Assembly: GCA_030323885.1 (NCBI GenBank)
Contig: CM059190.1
Location: 83,382,709 to 83,446,708, forward strand
Source of the DNA: Branchipolynoe longqiensis
Lineage: Eukaryota > Annelida > Polychaeta > Phyllodocida > Polynoidae
DNA: 64,000 bases
Reading direction: 5' to 3'
Of this stretch, positions 11,401 through 26,400 are shown in pieces; position 1 is the stretch's first letter; every line of letters starts with the position of its first letter. Both the position numbers and the translations under genes were made by a program. The notes beneath the pieces are model-generated. The model was not told the DNA's origin. It saw only the letters and a list, made by a program, of their open reading frames with translations, and searched no databases.

Positions 11401-14400
11401 GACATCATTTTAACAAATCGATACATAATTTTGACACACAACAAATTCAAACAAGATTTTATTGATATAACTTAAGCAAAAAAGATTGTGGCATACATAA
11501 AAAGTTGGGGGAAAACATATTTGGCTAGATGCATGATGTCGATATGCACATTTTCACATTTTTGCTTTAGCACAAAATCATTTAATCATATTTTGGATGC
11601 AGTTTAGGAATAGATTAAATACATGTAGTATTGTAACATACTTAATACACAAAGTCAACAATAACTGACTTGCTACCCCCCTCCCAAATAAAAAGGGTTA
11701 ATCATTAACAAATTAACGGGGAACCAAATATGTGGTACAGTTTCTGAGAACAACCCATATATAGGGGCATAAATACACATTAAATCATGGTTATCATGTT
11801 AATTTCAGACTGTAACAAGTCATCTCCTGACAGTACACCTTAGTAATAGGGCTACTACAGAAGGAGACCCGTCTTTATTTTACGCCTTCTTTGACACCTG
11901 CAAAGCAAGCAAGTCTTTGCGGCAACACTAGTAAAAGCGACAGTTGAGCAATCAAACTCAGTTTCTGAAAACGACCCATATATAGGGGCATACATACAAA
12001 TAAAATCATGGTTATCATGTTAATTTCAGACTGTAACAAGTCATCTCCTGACAGTACACCTTAGTAATAGGCCTACTGCAGAAGGAGACCCGTCTTTATT
12101 TTACGCCTTCTTTGATGCCTGCAAAGCAAGCAAGTCTTTGCGGCAACACTAGTAAAAGCGACAGTTGAGCAAGCAAACTCAGTTTCTGAGAATGACCCAT
12201 ATATAGGGGCATACATACAAATAAAATCATGGTTATCATGTAAATTTCACACTGTAGCAAGTCATCTCCTGACAGTACACCTTAGTAATAGGCCTACTAC
12301 AGAAGGAGACCCGTCTTTATTTTACGCCTTCTTTGACGCCTGCAAAGCAAGCAAGTCTTTGCGGCAACACTAGTAAAGGCGACAGTCGAGCAAACAAACT
12401 CCTCGTAATGTGACGATGTTCAAACCTTTTAATACCCTTACTTAAAGTTGCATAATCCGAAGGCTTAAGAGTCTTTTCAATAGATAAATATATTAGGTAG
12501 ATCGTTGTAAGTTACTTAACTTACTTTTAAGCAATTGGAATTTGATGTAAAAACACGCCAAAATAATGTTGGTGTGCAGACCAAATTGCTGGATGGACAT
12601 GTTTATTAAATGGAGTTAGTAATCCATCTAGGCATCGACAAATGTAATATGCTCAAATCTAGATTTGATGCTTTTCATCAGAGTATGCAGCTTGAATTTC
12701 TAGTTTTATGCACCAACACTAGTAAAAGTACTATTTATACCCTAAATGATTTTTAATCTTTTAAAGACTTGTCATTTAATGGTCGAACCGTGCATTCTAA
12801 ACACTGACTGCCAATGCCAACAAACCTACCCATGCATGCCCGTCTACGTGAGCTGTCACTTAGTAAACCAATCGCAGCCCTGTTGTATTTAAAGAGCTTT
12901 TCCCTAGAGCATGATCCCGAGTGAGTTGTCTGCTGCTAACCACATTATTCCATTCACTACCGTCAGAGGGCCGGTTGTTGGTAGAAATCGTCTATTAAAC
13001 CAGTTTCCACAGTGAACTGTTACCCACAACATTTCTTTCACTGCCGCCAGAGGGCCGGTTGTTGGTAGAAATCACCCATTGGACCCGTTCCCCAAAGCTT
13101 GCTGCATAGTGAGCTGCTACCCACTATATTAGTTCTTTCACTGCCGCCAGAGGTCCGTTGTTGGTGGAAATCATCTATTGAACCCGTTCCCCAAAGCTTG
13201 CTGCTTCCCACTATATTAGTTCTTCCACTGCCGCCAGAGGGCGGGTGGTTTCAATAAATCCTGTTTCCCCAAAGCTTGCTGCACAGAAGAATTAGTTCTT
13301 CCACTGCCATCAGAGAGCAGGGTCCCTGGTGGTGGAAATCGACTATAAAGTTTAAATTATTTATTGTAGCTGAACATCGCCATTGTCAAGTCTTGAGTTA
13401 TCAGACCAACTTTTATAAAGGAGATGACTCAGCATTTTAATTTATGCCTCGTTTGACACCAGCAAAGCTAGAAATTCCATGCGGCAACACTAGTAGAGGC
13501 ACTGAGATTTTAGTTAACAGCATAAGCATCCTTATGATTAAGAGTCACTCCAAGGCACTGTGCAACAAAAACCCAGTATCACGTCAGTCCAAGGCATTGT
13601 CCAACAAAAACCCAGTATCACATGCAGACATGCAGAGAAGTAAAACAAATTAGCTGATTGTGGGCGTATGCCTCAAAACTCGGCCAAAGGCCGAGTAGGG
13701 GGGGGGGGGGGGGTCACCCCTGCCACGGAGAAATTATTTTACAAGTAGGACACAATTGGTGCAATTTGGTAGCCACTTAGGAGGGAATAATTTCACTCTT
13801 CACCTGTGACATAAGGTAAGAGTAGGCATATAGACCAGTACTCTAAGAATACAGAAGTGTTTTTCTTGTAATCTTGCATAAATGATAAGTCAATAATATA
13901 AATAATATACCTATACCATAGTTAATAGTTTCAGTTATTTAATTTATTGTCTTATACTCCTTCAGATGGCAGTCCTTGTAATATGGTAATACTTGTTTAA
14001 TTGTTATAATAAATGTAAAGCAATATGATAAAAGTAATGTAAATTTCATTTTAACAAAAATATATAGTCTTATGCTCCCTCAATATATAGTCTTATACTT
14101 CCTCCATCAGTTCTTAATACTTGCATAACTGCTATAATAAAGCATAAAATGTCAAGGAATACGATAATAAAACTAATCTGAAGTTCATTTTTTTCTGCTT
14201 GTTCTAATTGGCGGAAATCAGCCAATTAGCGGGAAATGCTCATGCCTGCACATGTCACTCCAAGGCATTGTCCAACACAAAACCAGTATCACATGTCACT
14301 CCAAGGCATTGTCCAACCAAAATCCAGTATCACATGTCACTCCAAGGCATTGTACAACAAAAACCCAGTATCACATATCACTCCAAGGCATTGTCCAACC

Positions 14401-17400
14401 AAAACCCAGTATCACATGTCACTCCAAGGCATTTATCACATATCACTCCAAGGCATTGTCCAACCAAAACCCAGTATCACATGTCACTCCAAGGCATTGT
14501 CCAACCAAAACCCAGTATCACATGTCACTCCAAGGCATTGTACAACAAAAACCCAGTATCACATGTCACTCCAAGGCATTGTACAACAAAAACCCAGTAT
14601 CACATGTCACTCCAAGGCATTGTAAAACAAAAACCCAGTATCACATGTCACTTCAAGGCATTGTACAACAAAAACCCAGTATCACATGTCACTCCAAGGC
14701 ATTGTACAACAAAAACCCACATTCACTTAAAAACAAAGTTGAATTACTGAACGTTTTCTCTGGCAACTCATTCCAGAAAGTGGGTTCTGCCACACAAACG
14801 GTACACTCGTCACAAGACTCGACTGGGGTTAGTAGATAGGTTTCGAATTAGTCTCAATCTTTTACAGGGTTCCTGCACTTTGTGGCATTAAATGTTGTGG
14901 GTTTTTAATCGTTAACTATCACAAAATTCGTTGTGACTATGATCGCTCATGCCACCAATTCCCTCTCACAATCACTCCTTGCTTTTCAATTGTTTGGTCT
15001 TAATGTCCTAGCAATATCTAAGGTCATATAACACGATTCTGACTGACCAATAGCTATCAAACATTTCCATGGAATTTCGTGATTTCATAAAATAGCAGAG
15101 ACCTTTCAGGGTAGGACAGTAACTTTCCCCCCCGACTTGCCCAATTTTGCAAGTGACTGAATTTTCTACTTGCCCAAAAGGCAAAACTACTTGCCCAAGC
15201 CCAAGTCATCCAATTAAAACTGTAATCTGCTACAGCAGATCAGAAAAATAACGACTTGCTCCTTCAAGCAAGTCACTGAGAACTTCACCTGCACGACCGA
15301 GTAAACTCAGTGTCCTGGGGCAGTCCTTATTGACCTACCCTGCCTTTCATTCCTGTAAATGAGCTGTGAGAAGCCATATTTTAATGGGCTCTACAAACCT
15401 GCTTGAGGAGACGGGTGACGGTGATGTCTTGGATGGAAGGCACGTACTGCGACAGCTCGTCACGCGTCCTGATGTACTCAAGTGAAACCTGCACACGCTT
15501 CGACAGCTTCAGCGGGTGGAACTCCACCTCCAGCCAGCGGTACAAGTTTCCCATCTCTGGGTGCACGTACTGCACGATGTTGTAGCGGGTCTGAACGTCA
15601 AAGTGGATTAAGACCAGGTTAGCATGGTCGAATCACGAAAACTGATATATATATATATACACGGATCATACAAGTCAGTGATTGCAGTTTTACATCCTAG
15701 AAGTGTTGGGTTTTACATCCTAACAACATCTAAGGTCAATTTGTTTTTTGTTTTACATCCTAACAACATCTAAGGTGCTATCAGGAATGGTACCGACTTG
15801 TAACGTTGTGCACTCATGACGACTTTATAGTGCTACCACACTGGGAGACCAGGCAGCTGGTTCCATGGCCTGATATCCCACTCAGTCACATTATCCTGAT
15901 AATGTGCTAATCAGTCCATGTCCTATCCTATTAATGACAAGTGCCAGGCTAGGTAGCGAAAAGTATCTATTTTATAAGCCATCGGTTTGACTTGGCTGGG
16001 ATTCCAACTCCCGACCTTCCGCACAGGAATTCTGCGCTCTACCCATTCGGCCACCACAGCAAATTCTGAGGCGATATCACATATACACATTGCGCATTCC
16101 TGGTACTTTTACGAATGCGATATTTTTACATTGAGCCAAACAATATTTTACTAGTGTCTAATGCCAGGCAACTTAGCGTTATGTGCCAATATATCATACC
16201 TTGATTGTTTTGAGTTCCCACAAATTCTTCAATTAAAATAAAAAGTTAATCATTATCTTCAGCAGTGATTTTTATTTTAAAGGGTTAATTTAATGCCATT
16301 TGAAATGAGAACGCGCAACTGTGCTCGCTATTCGGGTGACACAGTTTATTCGCTACTCAACTCGATCAGACTGCTTAGCCACTGCTCTTTATCCGGGTTA
16401 CTCGGATTAGTCGCTGTGCTCTATTTGGCTCACTCAGATTGGTTGCAAATCTCGACTCGGTCACACAGCTTAGCCACTCTGCTCTCTATTCGGGTGACAG
16501 TTTAGTCTCTACTCTCTTCTCAGTCATCCATTGTTTACTTAGTGTTTTCTAAAGACAGACACGTACCAGGTCCCTGATGAGGGAGGCGCGGGTGGGCGGG
16601 TTGTTGAGTCCGAGCAGGGTGGCCAGACGCCGCTGCTTCTCCAGCGTTGCCTCATCCATGTCCAAGACGCGGTTTGTCTGGTTGCGTGAAGCTGGGATTG
16701 GGATGGCCACTGTCGCGCACATCACGTGGGATGCCAGCCTGTGGGAAGTAGAAGCCGCTCAGTCAGGTAACTAATCCGACAGGTGGCTCTCTAACCTAGT
16801 CGTCCAGGAAGCTGCATCTAGCATTTGTATACATTGATTGTGATTTCATACTGTATCAGCAGCGAAAGGCAGATTCAGTAAATATTTAGTACAATTTTTT
16901 TTAATAATTTTGCTACACTAGTAAAGGCAAACACAATTTGTAATGCAAAATAATTCAAATTTCTAATCTGTTTTAATGGTAACCTCAACGTGGTTGCTAC
17001 AAATGCTTCAGGTGTAATTAGCTTGTGGTTATCAATCGAGTTGGCATACAAAATTGTTTAATTATTAGTTGATATTTCACTAGCAACAAAGTGATAAATG
17101 GGAAATCGCCAAATAGAAATTATTGAAGCTTTACACCCTGCATTTGCCTCACGAGGAATAGGCTTGCGGTTATCGTCGTCATCAATGTTGGCACACGGAA
17201 TCAGTTAATTTGAGATATTACATTAACTAGTTGTTTGCAACTGGTCCATTAAAACTACTCCGGTATGTATCGGCGCATCTCCCGATGGTACATCTTTATA
17301 AACAGACTGACCGTAGGAGATACATCAGCAGTTGCAGTTTATGCCATATTTTGACACTGACAAAGCTAACAGCAAAACTCTGTGGCAACACTAGGAGAGG

Positions 17401-20400
17401 CAAGAGAATTTTCCTATAGCCAATGATAACAACAAAATTTACCTAGATACTTAGAATATTCTCAGTAAGTAAACCAACGGGATTGCCATTTCAGGTAAAC
17501 GATGCTGCAAATGCCTCACGGGGAATAGGCTTGCGGTTGTCGTCATCATCAATGTTGGCACAAGCATACTGTTAATTCGAGATATTATATTAACTAGTTG
17601 CTTTGGACTGATTCATTAAAATTACATGTACTCCGGTATGTATCAGATCATCTCCCAATGGACCATCTTTGTAAACAGACTGATCATAGGAGATATATCA
17701 GCAGTTACTTTATGCCTTTTTTGACACTGACAAAGCTAACAGCAAAACTTTGTGGCAACACTAGGGAGAGGCAACATGTTTTTCTTATAGCCAATGATGA
17801 CAAAGAAATTCTACCGTTAAGATATTTAGAATGTTCTCATAAACCAAGCGGATTGCCATTTCAGGTAAACGATGCTGCAAATGCCTCACAAGGAATAGGC
17901 TTGCAGTTGTCATCATCAATGGTCAATCAGTTAGTTTTAACAATCTTATGCATTCATCCAAACCAGTCATCGTTGCTATCCATAAGCATTTAATGCAATT
18001 TGCTGCCCCTGTAATAAGCCAATAGGATAAAAGAAATTCGGTAAACAAAGTTTACCAGTATTTCAGTGTCCAAATTAAATTAAGATATATCCAAAGCTAA
18101 CACCGTAAAATAACAATTGCTTCTAACCTAAGCACGGTAGATTAAATATATCAGCCTAATAAATCTGTCTAACGAATAATGCAAAAGCTCAAAAGTAACG
18201 GATTGTGCAACTGAACAATGCTATTTTACTCCTATTTTAATTTTTTTTTTAAATTATAAATAAGTGACTAGTTTAAAGTGGAGATAATGTAAAATAGACT
18301 AAAGAGGGAGTCAAGATAATGATTGGGGGTACTGCTTACTTCTGCAGCTCCTCCTGCGTTAGGTTCTTTCGCTGCTCTCGCGAGAGGTGGAAGAGTCTGT
18401 GCCAGGCGCACGCGTGGAACATGTGGCTGCCTGACTTCCAGAACACCAGTCCGAGTTTCTGGTAGTAGTTGGCCATCAGAGAAGGCTTGGGCGGCTTCTT
18501 GGACAGCGCGATCAGACCATGGATGTCCTCCACAGCCTTGAAGGCTTCCTGTTAACAGAAGGCAGCGCCATTACTAAACAATTCAGGGTTTTATTTGGTT
18601 TGTGCAAATTATGCTTGTTTGCTTGTTGCAGGGTCCGCACACATGTGAAGATATAGAATTCAAAGCTATTTCAAGGCTTTAAATAAAACAAAATTATATA
18701 TTTTTTTTAAAGAATCATTTGAATTTCAGGAGAAAAAAATGCTCCGTCGTGGAGCTGGAGGAGGCAGAGTGGCTGGAGTCAGCGGCGGGCCGCGTTATAA
18801 GGAGAAGGGGGGGGACTATTTCCCCCCCGCCGTATCAAACGCAATGCAAGCATTACGACCAATCCTTTGGCGAAATGACCCTCATTGACAAAGGGGGAGG
18901 CGGGGGGACTGACATTTCTGATCCTTGTGCAAAATGACCATCATTAACAAAGGTGATTTGTTTGTTTGTTTTACGTCCTAGCAACATCTAAGGTCATATC
19001 AGGACTGGTACCGACTTCTGACAGTGTGCACTCATGGTGACTTTATAGTGCTGTCCCACTGGGAAACCAGGCCACCGGCACCATGACATGATATCCCACT
19101 CAGTCACATTATCCTGGCACTGAGCCAACCAGTCAGTCCTATCCTATTTATGCCGAGCGCCAGGCTAGGAAGAGACAAGTATCAATTTTTAAGTCATTGG
19201 TATGATTCGACCAGGGTTCGAACCCACGACCTACCAGCACGGGAGACGGATGCCCTAACTCATTCGGCCATCCCGTCTGGTTTTAACGAAGATGAAAAAC
19301 TAGTGAAATTGCTTATCCCTGCACAAAATGACCCTCATTAAGAATGGCGGGGAGGGGGGGGTGAGGTGTGAGGGAAACGGTGACATTTGTGATCCCTGCA
19401 CAAAATGACCCTCAATGAGAGGGGATAACCTAGTGACATTTCTGATTACGGCGCTTACCTGCCACAGCTCCATCTGGATGGCCGAGTCGAGCTGCACGAG
19501 GCGGGTCTCCAGGTGCATCGCCTGGCTGTCCGGGTTGTTGAGGTTGATGGCACGCTGCTGATGCTGGTGCTGATGCTTGTAGATGTGTCCCAGATGGGTA
19601 CGCAACTGAAACAAAATGGCAATAAACAAATCAATCAATTTCAAGTGAATAGGGTAGTTTTTGGATTTACTTCCTAGCAATAGCTAATGTCACATCAGGA
19701 CGGGTACCGACTTGTGACAGTGCACACGCATGGCTGCCCCACTGGGAGACCATGCCACCAGAACCATGACCCGATATCACCAACAATCACATTATGATTA
19801 TCCGGATACTGTGTTAACCAGTCCTTTCACATCCTATTAATGCCAAGCGCCAGGCTATGTAGCGACAAGTATACATTTTTTAAGTCATCAGTTTGACTTG
19901 GTTGGGATTCAAACTACCGACCTTCCACACAGAAAGCCTACTGATTTGCACGTAAACTCGTCTTCGATAGTGTGGTATAACATACTTCTACAGCTTTAAA
20001 GACAGTTTTTCTCGGATCTGATTGGCTGTTTTTTTGGTCATTATATGGCTGTTTTTATATTATGTGGTGTAAAATGTTGACACTGCAGTAAAAAAATAAT
20101 ACTATTATCAATCACAAGTGTCTTGAAAATAATGCCATTACAAACTAAACATATGCATATTAATAAGTTTTTTTGTGACGATATACGTGTGGAACTTGTG
20201 AAATTGTGTTCAACTTCACGATATTGCCGTAATCAGTTCTATCCATCACTGGCTGACCAAGCCTGTCAATGCTATTAGTGAAATTGTTTATGGCCGTATT
20301 CAATCGTCACAGCCGAAATCTTGGCAACACCATTGGCAAAAATGTGTTTGCAAGTCATAAATCAGTTCTAGCTAACAGTGGCAGCTCAAGTTTAGCAACG

Positions 20401-23400
20401 TCATTAGCAAAAATGTGTTTGCGATATTGTCATGAATCAGTTCTATCCATCACTGGCAGACCAAGCTGGTCAATGCCATTAGTGAAGTAATGTTTGTGAT
20501 ATTGTCGTGAATTAGTTCTATCCATCACTGGCAGACCATGCTTGTCAACAACATGGCAACTTTAGTTTTATCCACCTATTAGATTGGGAGGCAAATGATA
20601 TTTATTTTGCTGCATATATGGGCCGTTCTCAGAAGTTGTGTACCAATACTGTGACATCAGTACCACACAATCAAAATGCTGTCCTGCAGGCAATGTTTAA
20701 CCTACAATACAATACAATACATAAAAGTGTATTTTAATGCAACCCACAGCTTTGGCTGGGGTTCGAACCCACAGCTAATCCCATCCGGGCACAGGGTTAA
20801 GAGAATTATATACACAACACTCACATTGTCACATAGCTTTCTGAACTCGGTCTTCCTGGCATACTTGAGGCAGAACTTGAAAGCCTGCTGAGCGATGTCC
20901 TGATACAGTTTCTCAACCGAGCTGTTGTTTCGCAGCAAGTCGAGGCACTGTCGGTATGACTCCCAGAGGAACTTGACCCACGGTGTCAGGATAGCACGGT
21001 CAGTTCGGTCCTGGGTGTCTTCTCCACTGACACCCCCCAGCAGCAAACTGAACAAAGACAGGTTTTTATTTTTTTTACAGCCATCAGGAATAATAGACAA
21101 CTAGACAAGCACAACGTTTAAAACTAGGCCAGCAAAAATAACACCAACATATAAATATCTAAGTTGGATATGAAGTGGGCGAGCTTGCAGGCGAACTTAG
21201 ACATTTACAGGGCTAGGACGAGTGACATGCACTTATTTGCGGGTCACTCACCTACTTGGGCCTGCAGATGTCATAAGTGCTGAGAAAGGACTAGTTCTTT
21301 CTTCCCTCACTAGGTGGTGCCTGCAAAGCATATCTATTGGCTTGCCTGTGAAGGAAGGACGTTCGAGCACTGCGCTTGAGCCCATCGGACGTGCATCAGG
21401 CATCATCCCGACGTTAAATCATACATCGGACTATGCAGCTTTAATTAAACAGGGATCTACATCTAGGTGAGAGTGGAAAGCGGGATTCCTTACGTTTCTG
21501 GCTGTTGAATGACATCCAGATCGTCGACGTCGATGACGGCTTGATGCGACTCCTTGCGCGCATCCTCAGTCTTCTCCTCGGCCAGAGCCAGGTAGCGCCG
21601 CACCACGTCCTCCAGCGACTTGATGTTAACCTGGCAGGGATGGAGGCATTTGTTTGTTTAACGTCCTGGCAACATTTAAGGTATTGTTTGTTTGTTGTTT
21701 TACCTTATATCCCATGACCTATCCCACTCGGTCACATTATCATGACACTGAGCTCTATCCTAATAAGGCTAGGAAGCGACATCAATTTTATAAGTCATTG
21801 GTTTGACTCAGCTGGTATTCAAACTCCCGACCTTCCGCACGGGAAGCCTGCACTCTTCAGATTCAACCGCCGCGTCCAGTCGAGGGATATGGTGGATGGG
21901 TTGATTATGACTTTGCACCGAGTCACCTAATTCTCTACGAAAACTTATTGTCGATTAGGTTTTGCCTTTAAAAAACCAACATAAATATAAGTAATTTTGA
22001 AATGGTTGATAATTGAGCGATGGGGATTTTACATTGTGTATCCACGAAGACCATATAAATTCACCGCGACTACTGAGTAGAATTTAAAGTGCATTTTCCA
22101 CCCAAACAAACTAACTCATTTTTCATTTGAGTGACAGATTCACAGAAGTCTTCCAGAATAAGCAGTTGAAGCACAGACAGCAGAAGTATGCAACACACTG
22201 GATAGACGATTAGAGAAGACACCCATAAATATATGACTTCAGGGCTCCATCCAACCGCAGTGTGTGCAAAAAAAACACCCAAATATTCTTGTTGCCAAAA
22301 GCTGGCATTAGAGGCCCAATGGGGCCTAGCTAAGATGATCTGTAAGTTAAACTGTAAGTTATTACATTAAGCATGTTGTCAATAACATGGGTAATTCATG
22401 ACGTTGGAGACTGAATTAGTGTTCGCAAGCTATGATACCGGATGTAACTAGTGCACCTGGCTCCCCCAATGCCACGAAGCATTCTGAATCTATGGGGGAT
22501 TTACCCGTCATGCTAAATGCCAACAGGTATATGGTCATTCACTACTGGAGCAGGGCACAGTGCCCCTCAAATTTAAACCATAGCACTCAATCTCTTTAGA
22601 TTCAAAATTTTATACAAAAAACCGTCCACCCACCACTCCAGTGTTTGGAGGTTAATTTTATATAGGCTGAGTGTCTGAGCGGCTTCTTTCTTGGACGAAA
22701 ACTTGGACAGTTTCAAAATTGTACATGTATGTCAAAATTATGCATTTCTTGGGACAGGCTCCCCCATACTCTTCCGTACATAGTCCAAATTTCTATTGGG
22801 TAGATAAAAGTTTTCAAGAATTCACGATTAAAGGTTTAATAATACCCGAGTTGACAGCAAAAAATAATGTACCTGAGCGAAGAAGTCATAAATGAACAAT
22901 TTCTAGTACTAAATATACATGTGTAATGAATAGATACAAAGGGTATATAGTATTAATAGTGAAGACCCTTTGTATGTTATTCAAATTAGTCTTGGTGTGA
23001 TTGTGAAAAATGTATAGGATGTGCCAAAACATGTGATATTGAGATGTAATGAAATGGCATATAACACATTGATTGTAAATATAAGTGTGTATGTTGCACT
23101 AATTCAAGGCTCCAGCGTTGTTGATTATCTAGGCTCCCTACACATGGCTACCAGTCTCTGTGGCTCCTTGCCTGAGAAAACTGAGTGAAACCTGCTGTAA
23201 TATATATATTTATAAATATATATATAAATTTTCTTAATCTACTGTACCTGCTGGCAGATGTTCTTGTACTGATAGAGGCCCTCTTTGGCAACGTGCGACT
23301 TCTTGAGCTCGACACACAGCTCGAGGTACTTCTCCATGATAGGCTCGTGGATTTTCTGCCATGTTCGGTGCTTCTTGGACTTGATGACATCGTAAAGAGC

Positions 23401-26400
23401 GTCCAAAGCACGCTGCTTCTTTCCCACATCGATGAACTCTGAAAGGTTTAAGCAGATTCTTTACCATAAAATTAAGGTCCCCCCCCCTCCGATTAAAGTT
23501 GCATAGTCCGATGGTTTGGGGATACTATAATTTTTCTGAGATAAATATATTAATTTGATTATTATATTCTACCTTACTAAGTAAAATTTATTTTGGGATA
23601 TTTGATTGATTGATTGGTGGTTGCTTTACGCCGTGTCGGCAGCATAGGCCATATTCACGGCGAGAAATGTTAGGTTTTTTTCAAACCATTGCTTTTACAT
23701 GTAAAGGCAGACAATCAATTTTGTGCCAATAGACACTCATTAAATTAAAAAGCTCACAATCATATATTTGTGGCCAAGAAAAACAAATTCCCGTAGAAAA
23801 AGAATTAATAATTGATAGAATTTATTTAGTAAACTATATGAGGTTTCAAGGTTATTATTGCCGGAAGTGATAGTGAGGATAAGCTCTCACTACCTATAAA
23901 GTACTTTCTCATGGCATGCGTATCAAATAGCCTTTGATAACCAAGTCCAACTCCCGGCCTTCACGAGGCGAAACTGTTTCTACTGACGGGAGAAGGGGGC
24001 AAAGGCGGATCTCTGGCGCCTCAAAACCAGGGCAGGTGAGGCTCGTCAATCTTGGCTGACTGCTCATCTAGAAGGTAAACTCTGATTTAAAACCCCGGCT
24101 GCCGTGCGGTTAGTCCCATTTATGGGAAGACCAGAAGTTGGTAGTGCACACCAGCAGCCATACCGACTCAACTGTCGGCCTAAACTAAGTGTGGCGCACA
24201 TCAACTTTGTTGGTGTGGACAGGGGATGTCACCCCTTCAAGTGCATGAAGACTGGAGCAGATGAGTTAGAACATCAATAGCTTTGAAGGTGTAACAGCAA
24301 GATGATGTGGCTCATCAGGGCACAGTCTGACAAAGATGAGAAAGTGGCCAGTCACCTTGGAAAGGAAGGGGAACATACCAAGTATTTACCCATAGTAAGC
24401 AATGGTAATGAATGAATCCATATTTGTACGACTCCCAAAGAAGCTAAAACCAACATTGTGTACTGAGTACAGAACACTAAGCCTGATGAGTCATATGTTG
24501 AAGATGATCTTGAAAATAATTTTACTGAGAAACAGACAGAAAATTGAAGAACAAATCAGTAACATACAAAGTGGGTTTATATTTGGAAGAGGTACACATG
24601 AAGGGATTTTCAATATGAGAATGATTTGTGAATGTTATTGTGAAATGAACCAGGATGTTTATGTCTGCTTTATTGACTATGAGAAGGCCTTCGACCGAGT
24701 CAATCATGAAATGTTAATCAAATGTTTACAAGATATTGGTGTCAATGGCAAAGACATTAAACTAATTGTGAACTTATACTGGACACAATGTGCATTTATA
24801 AAAATGGAGCAGGGCCTATCGGATGAAGTTATGATTAAACGAGGAGTTCGACAGGGGTGTGTATTGTCACCATGTCTTTTTAACCTGTACACAGAGATGA
24901 TTTTCAGACACATTGAAGATTGCAAGGGACTGACAATAGGTGGCATGAACGTCAACAATCTTAGATATGCCAATGACAGTGTAATACTAGCAGACAGTGA
25001 GAAAAACCTAGAAGATATAGTGTAGAATCAATAAAGCTGGAATACTATTCAACATGAAGATGAATGCCAGGAAGCCAAATATTAATATAACCATAGATGG
25101 CACAAACATAGAACAAGTATCCGAATTCATATATCTCGGACAAAAGATTACAAATGATTGGAGATGTGAGGAAGAAATTAAAAGGATAATAACTCGAACA
25201 ACATTCTCCAAAATGTATAGTTTGTTTGTTTGTTTGTTGTTGTTTTACGTCCTAGCAACATCTAAGGTCATATCAGGACGGGTACCGACTTGTGACAGTG
25301 CGCACTCATGGCGACTTTATAGTGCTGTCCCACTGGGAAACCAGGCCGCCAGCACCATGACCTGGTATCCCACTCAGTCACATTATCCTGACACTGAGCA
25401 CACCAGTCCTTGCCCTATCCTAATAATGCCGAGCACCTGGCTAGGAAGCGACAGGCATCAATGTTAAAGTCATTGGTTTGACTCGACCGGGACTCGAACC
25501 CACGACCTACCAGCACGGGAGACGGACGCTCTAACTCATTCGGCCATCCCGTCTAGAGTGTTAACATCAAGTAAGATATTAATACAAACAAGGAAGCGTA
25601 TTCTTCAGTGTTATGTGTGGTCTACTCTAATGTATGGGGCTGAGAGATGGACAATCTCTAAGAAAATGTACAAACTTTTAGCAGCATTTGAGATATGGAC
25701 TTATCGAAGGATGATGAAAATATCATGGACAAAGAAGATCGCCAACAAAGAAGTTCTCAGAAAAATTAAAAATAAGAAACACTTGTTTGCCACTATACAG
25801 ACAAAGAAACTTATTTATTTTGGCCACATCATTCGTCAGAGTTCAATATACTGTACATTGTTGGAAGGGAAGGTGAATGTCAGCAGAGGGAGAGGGAGAC
25901 CAAGAACTTCATGGTTTACAAATATTTCACAGTGGACAGGCTTGAATTATTCACAGTCGGGACAAGTGGACAACCATTGCATCCAACCCTCCACTAGAGG
26001 ACAGAACTATTGATTGATTGATGAGGTGGTACAGTCAAGCTGCCCTCAAAAAGGCTAAAATGTTTTCTTGTTTTACATTAGTAAAAAGGTCATGCAAACT
26101 GTCTGCAGTGTAAAATTGTTGGCGCAGGGCCAAAAAATCAACACAGCTTAGTAAAATGTGTTCGAGTGTCAGCAGAGACTGACACCCAATACATTCAGGG
26201 GGAGGCTCCCCCTTGAGCAGAAAAGCATGTGTAAGCCACGAGTGGCCAATACAGCAGCGGCTAAGGACCACTTGGTCCCGTCGGCCTCCCGCATGAGTCT
26301 GTGGTGGTTTTCCCACAGATGGTTCAATTTCTTTAAGTTTATTTGTTTTCATCCCACTCATGTTGCCATTTGGATTTTATGTGGGTAGCTATTAGTGGTT

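Noticed and set aside
12959..13345. CRISPR-like array
   Set aside because: Regular units but no spacer variety, and the DNA is clearly animal. None of the tandem arrays in the window fits CRISPR.
20745..20800. Possible tRNA gene (GGGGTTCGAACCCACAGC)
   Set aside because: A B-box-like word without matching acceptor stem or anticodon arm; likely a SINE relic.
24402..26013. Active LINE
   Set aside because: The catalytic motif is YAND, the frame is broken and a SINE interrupts it.
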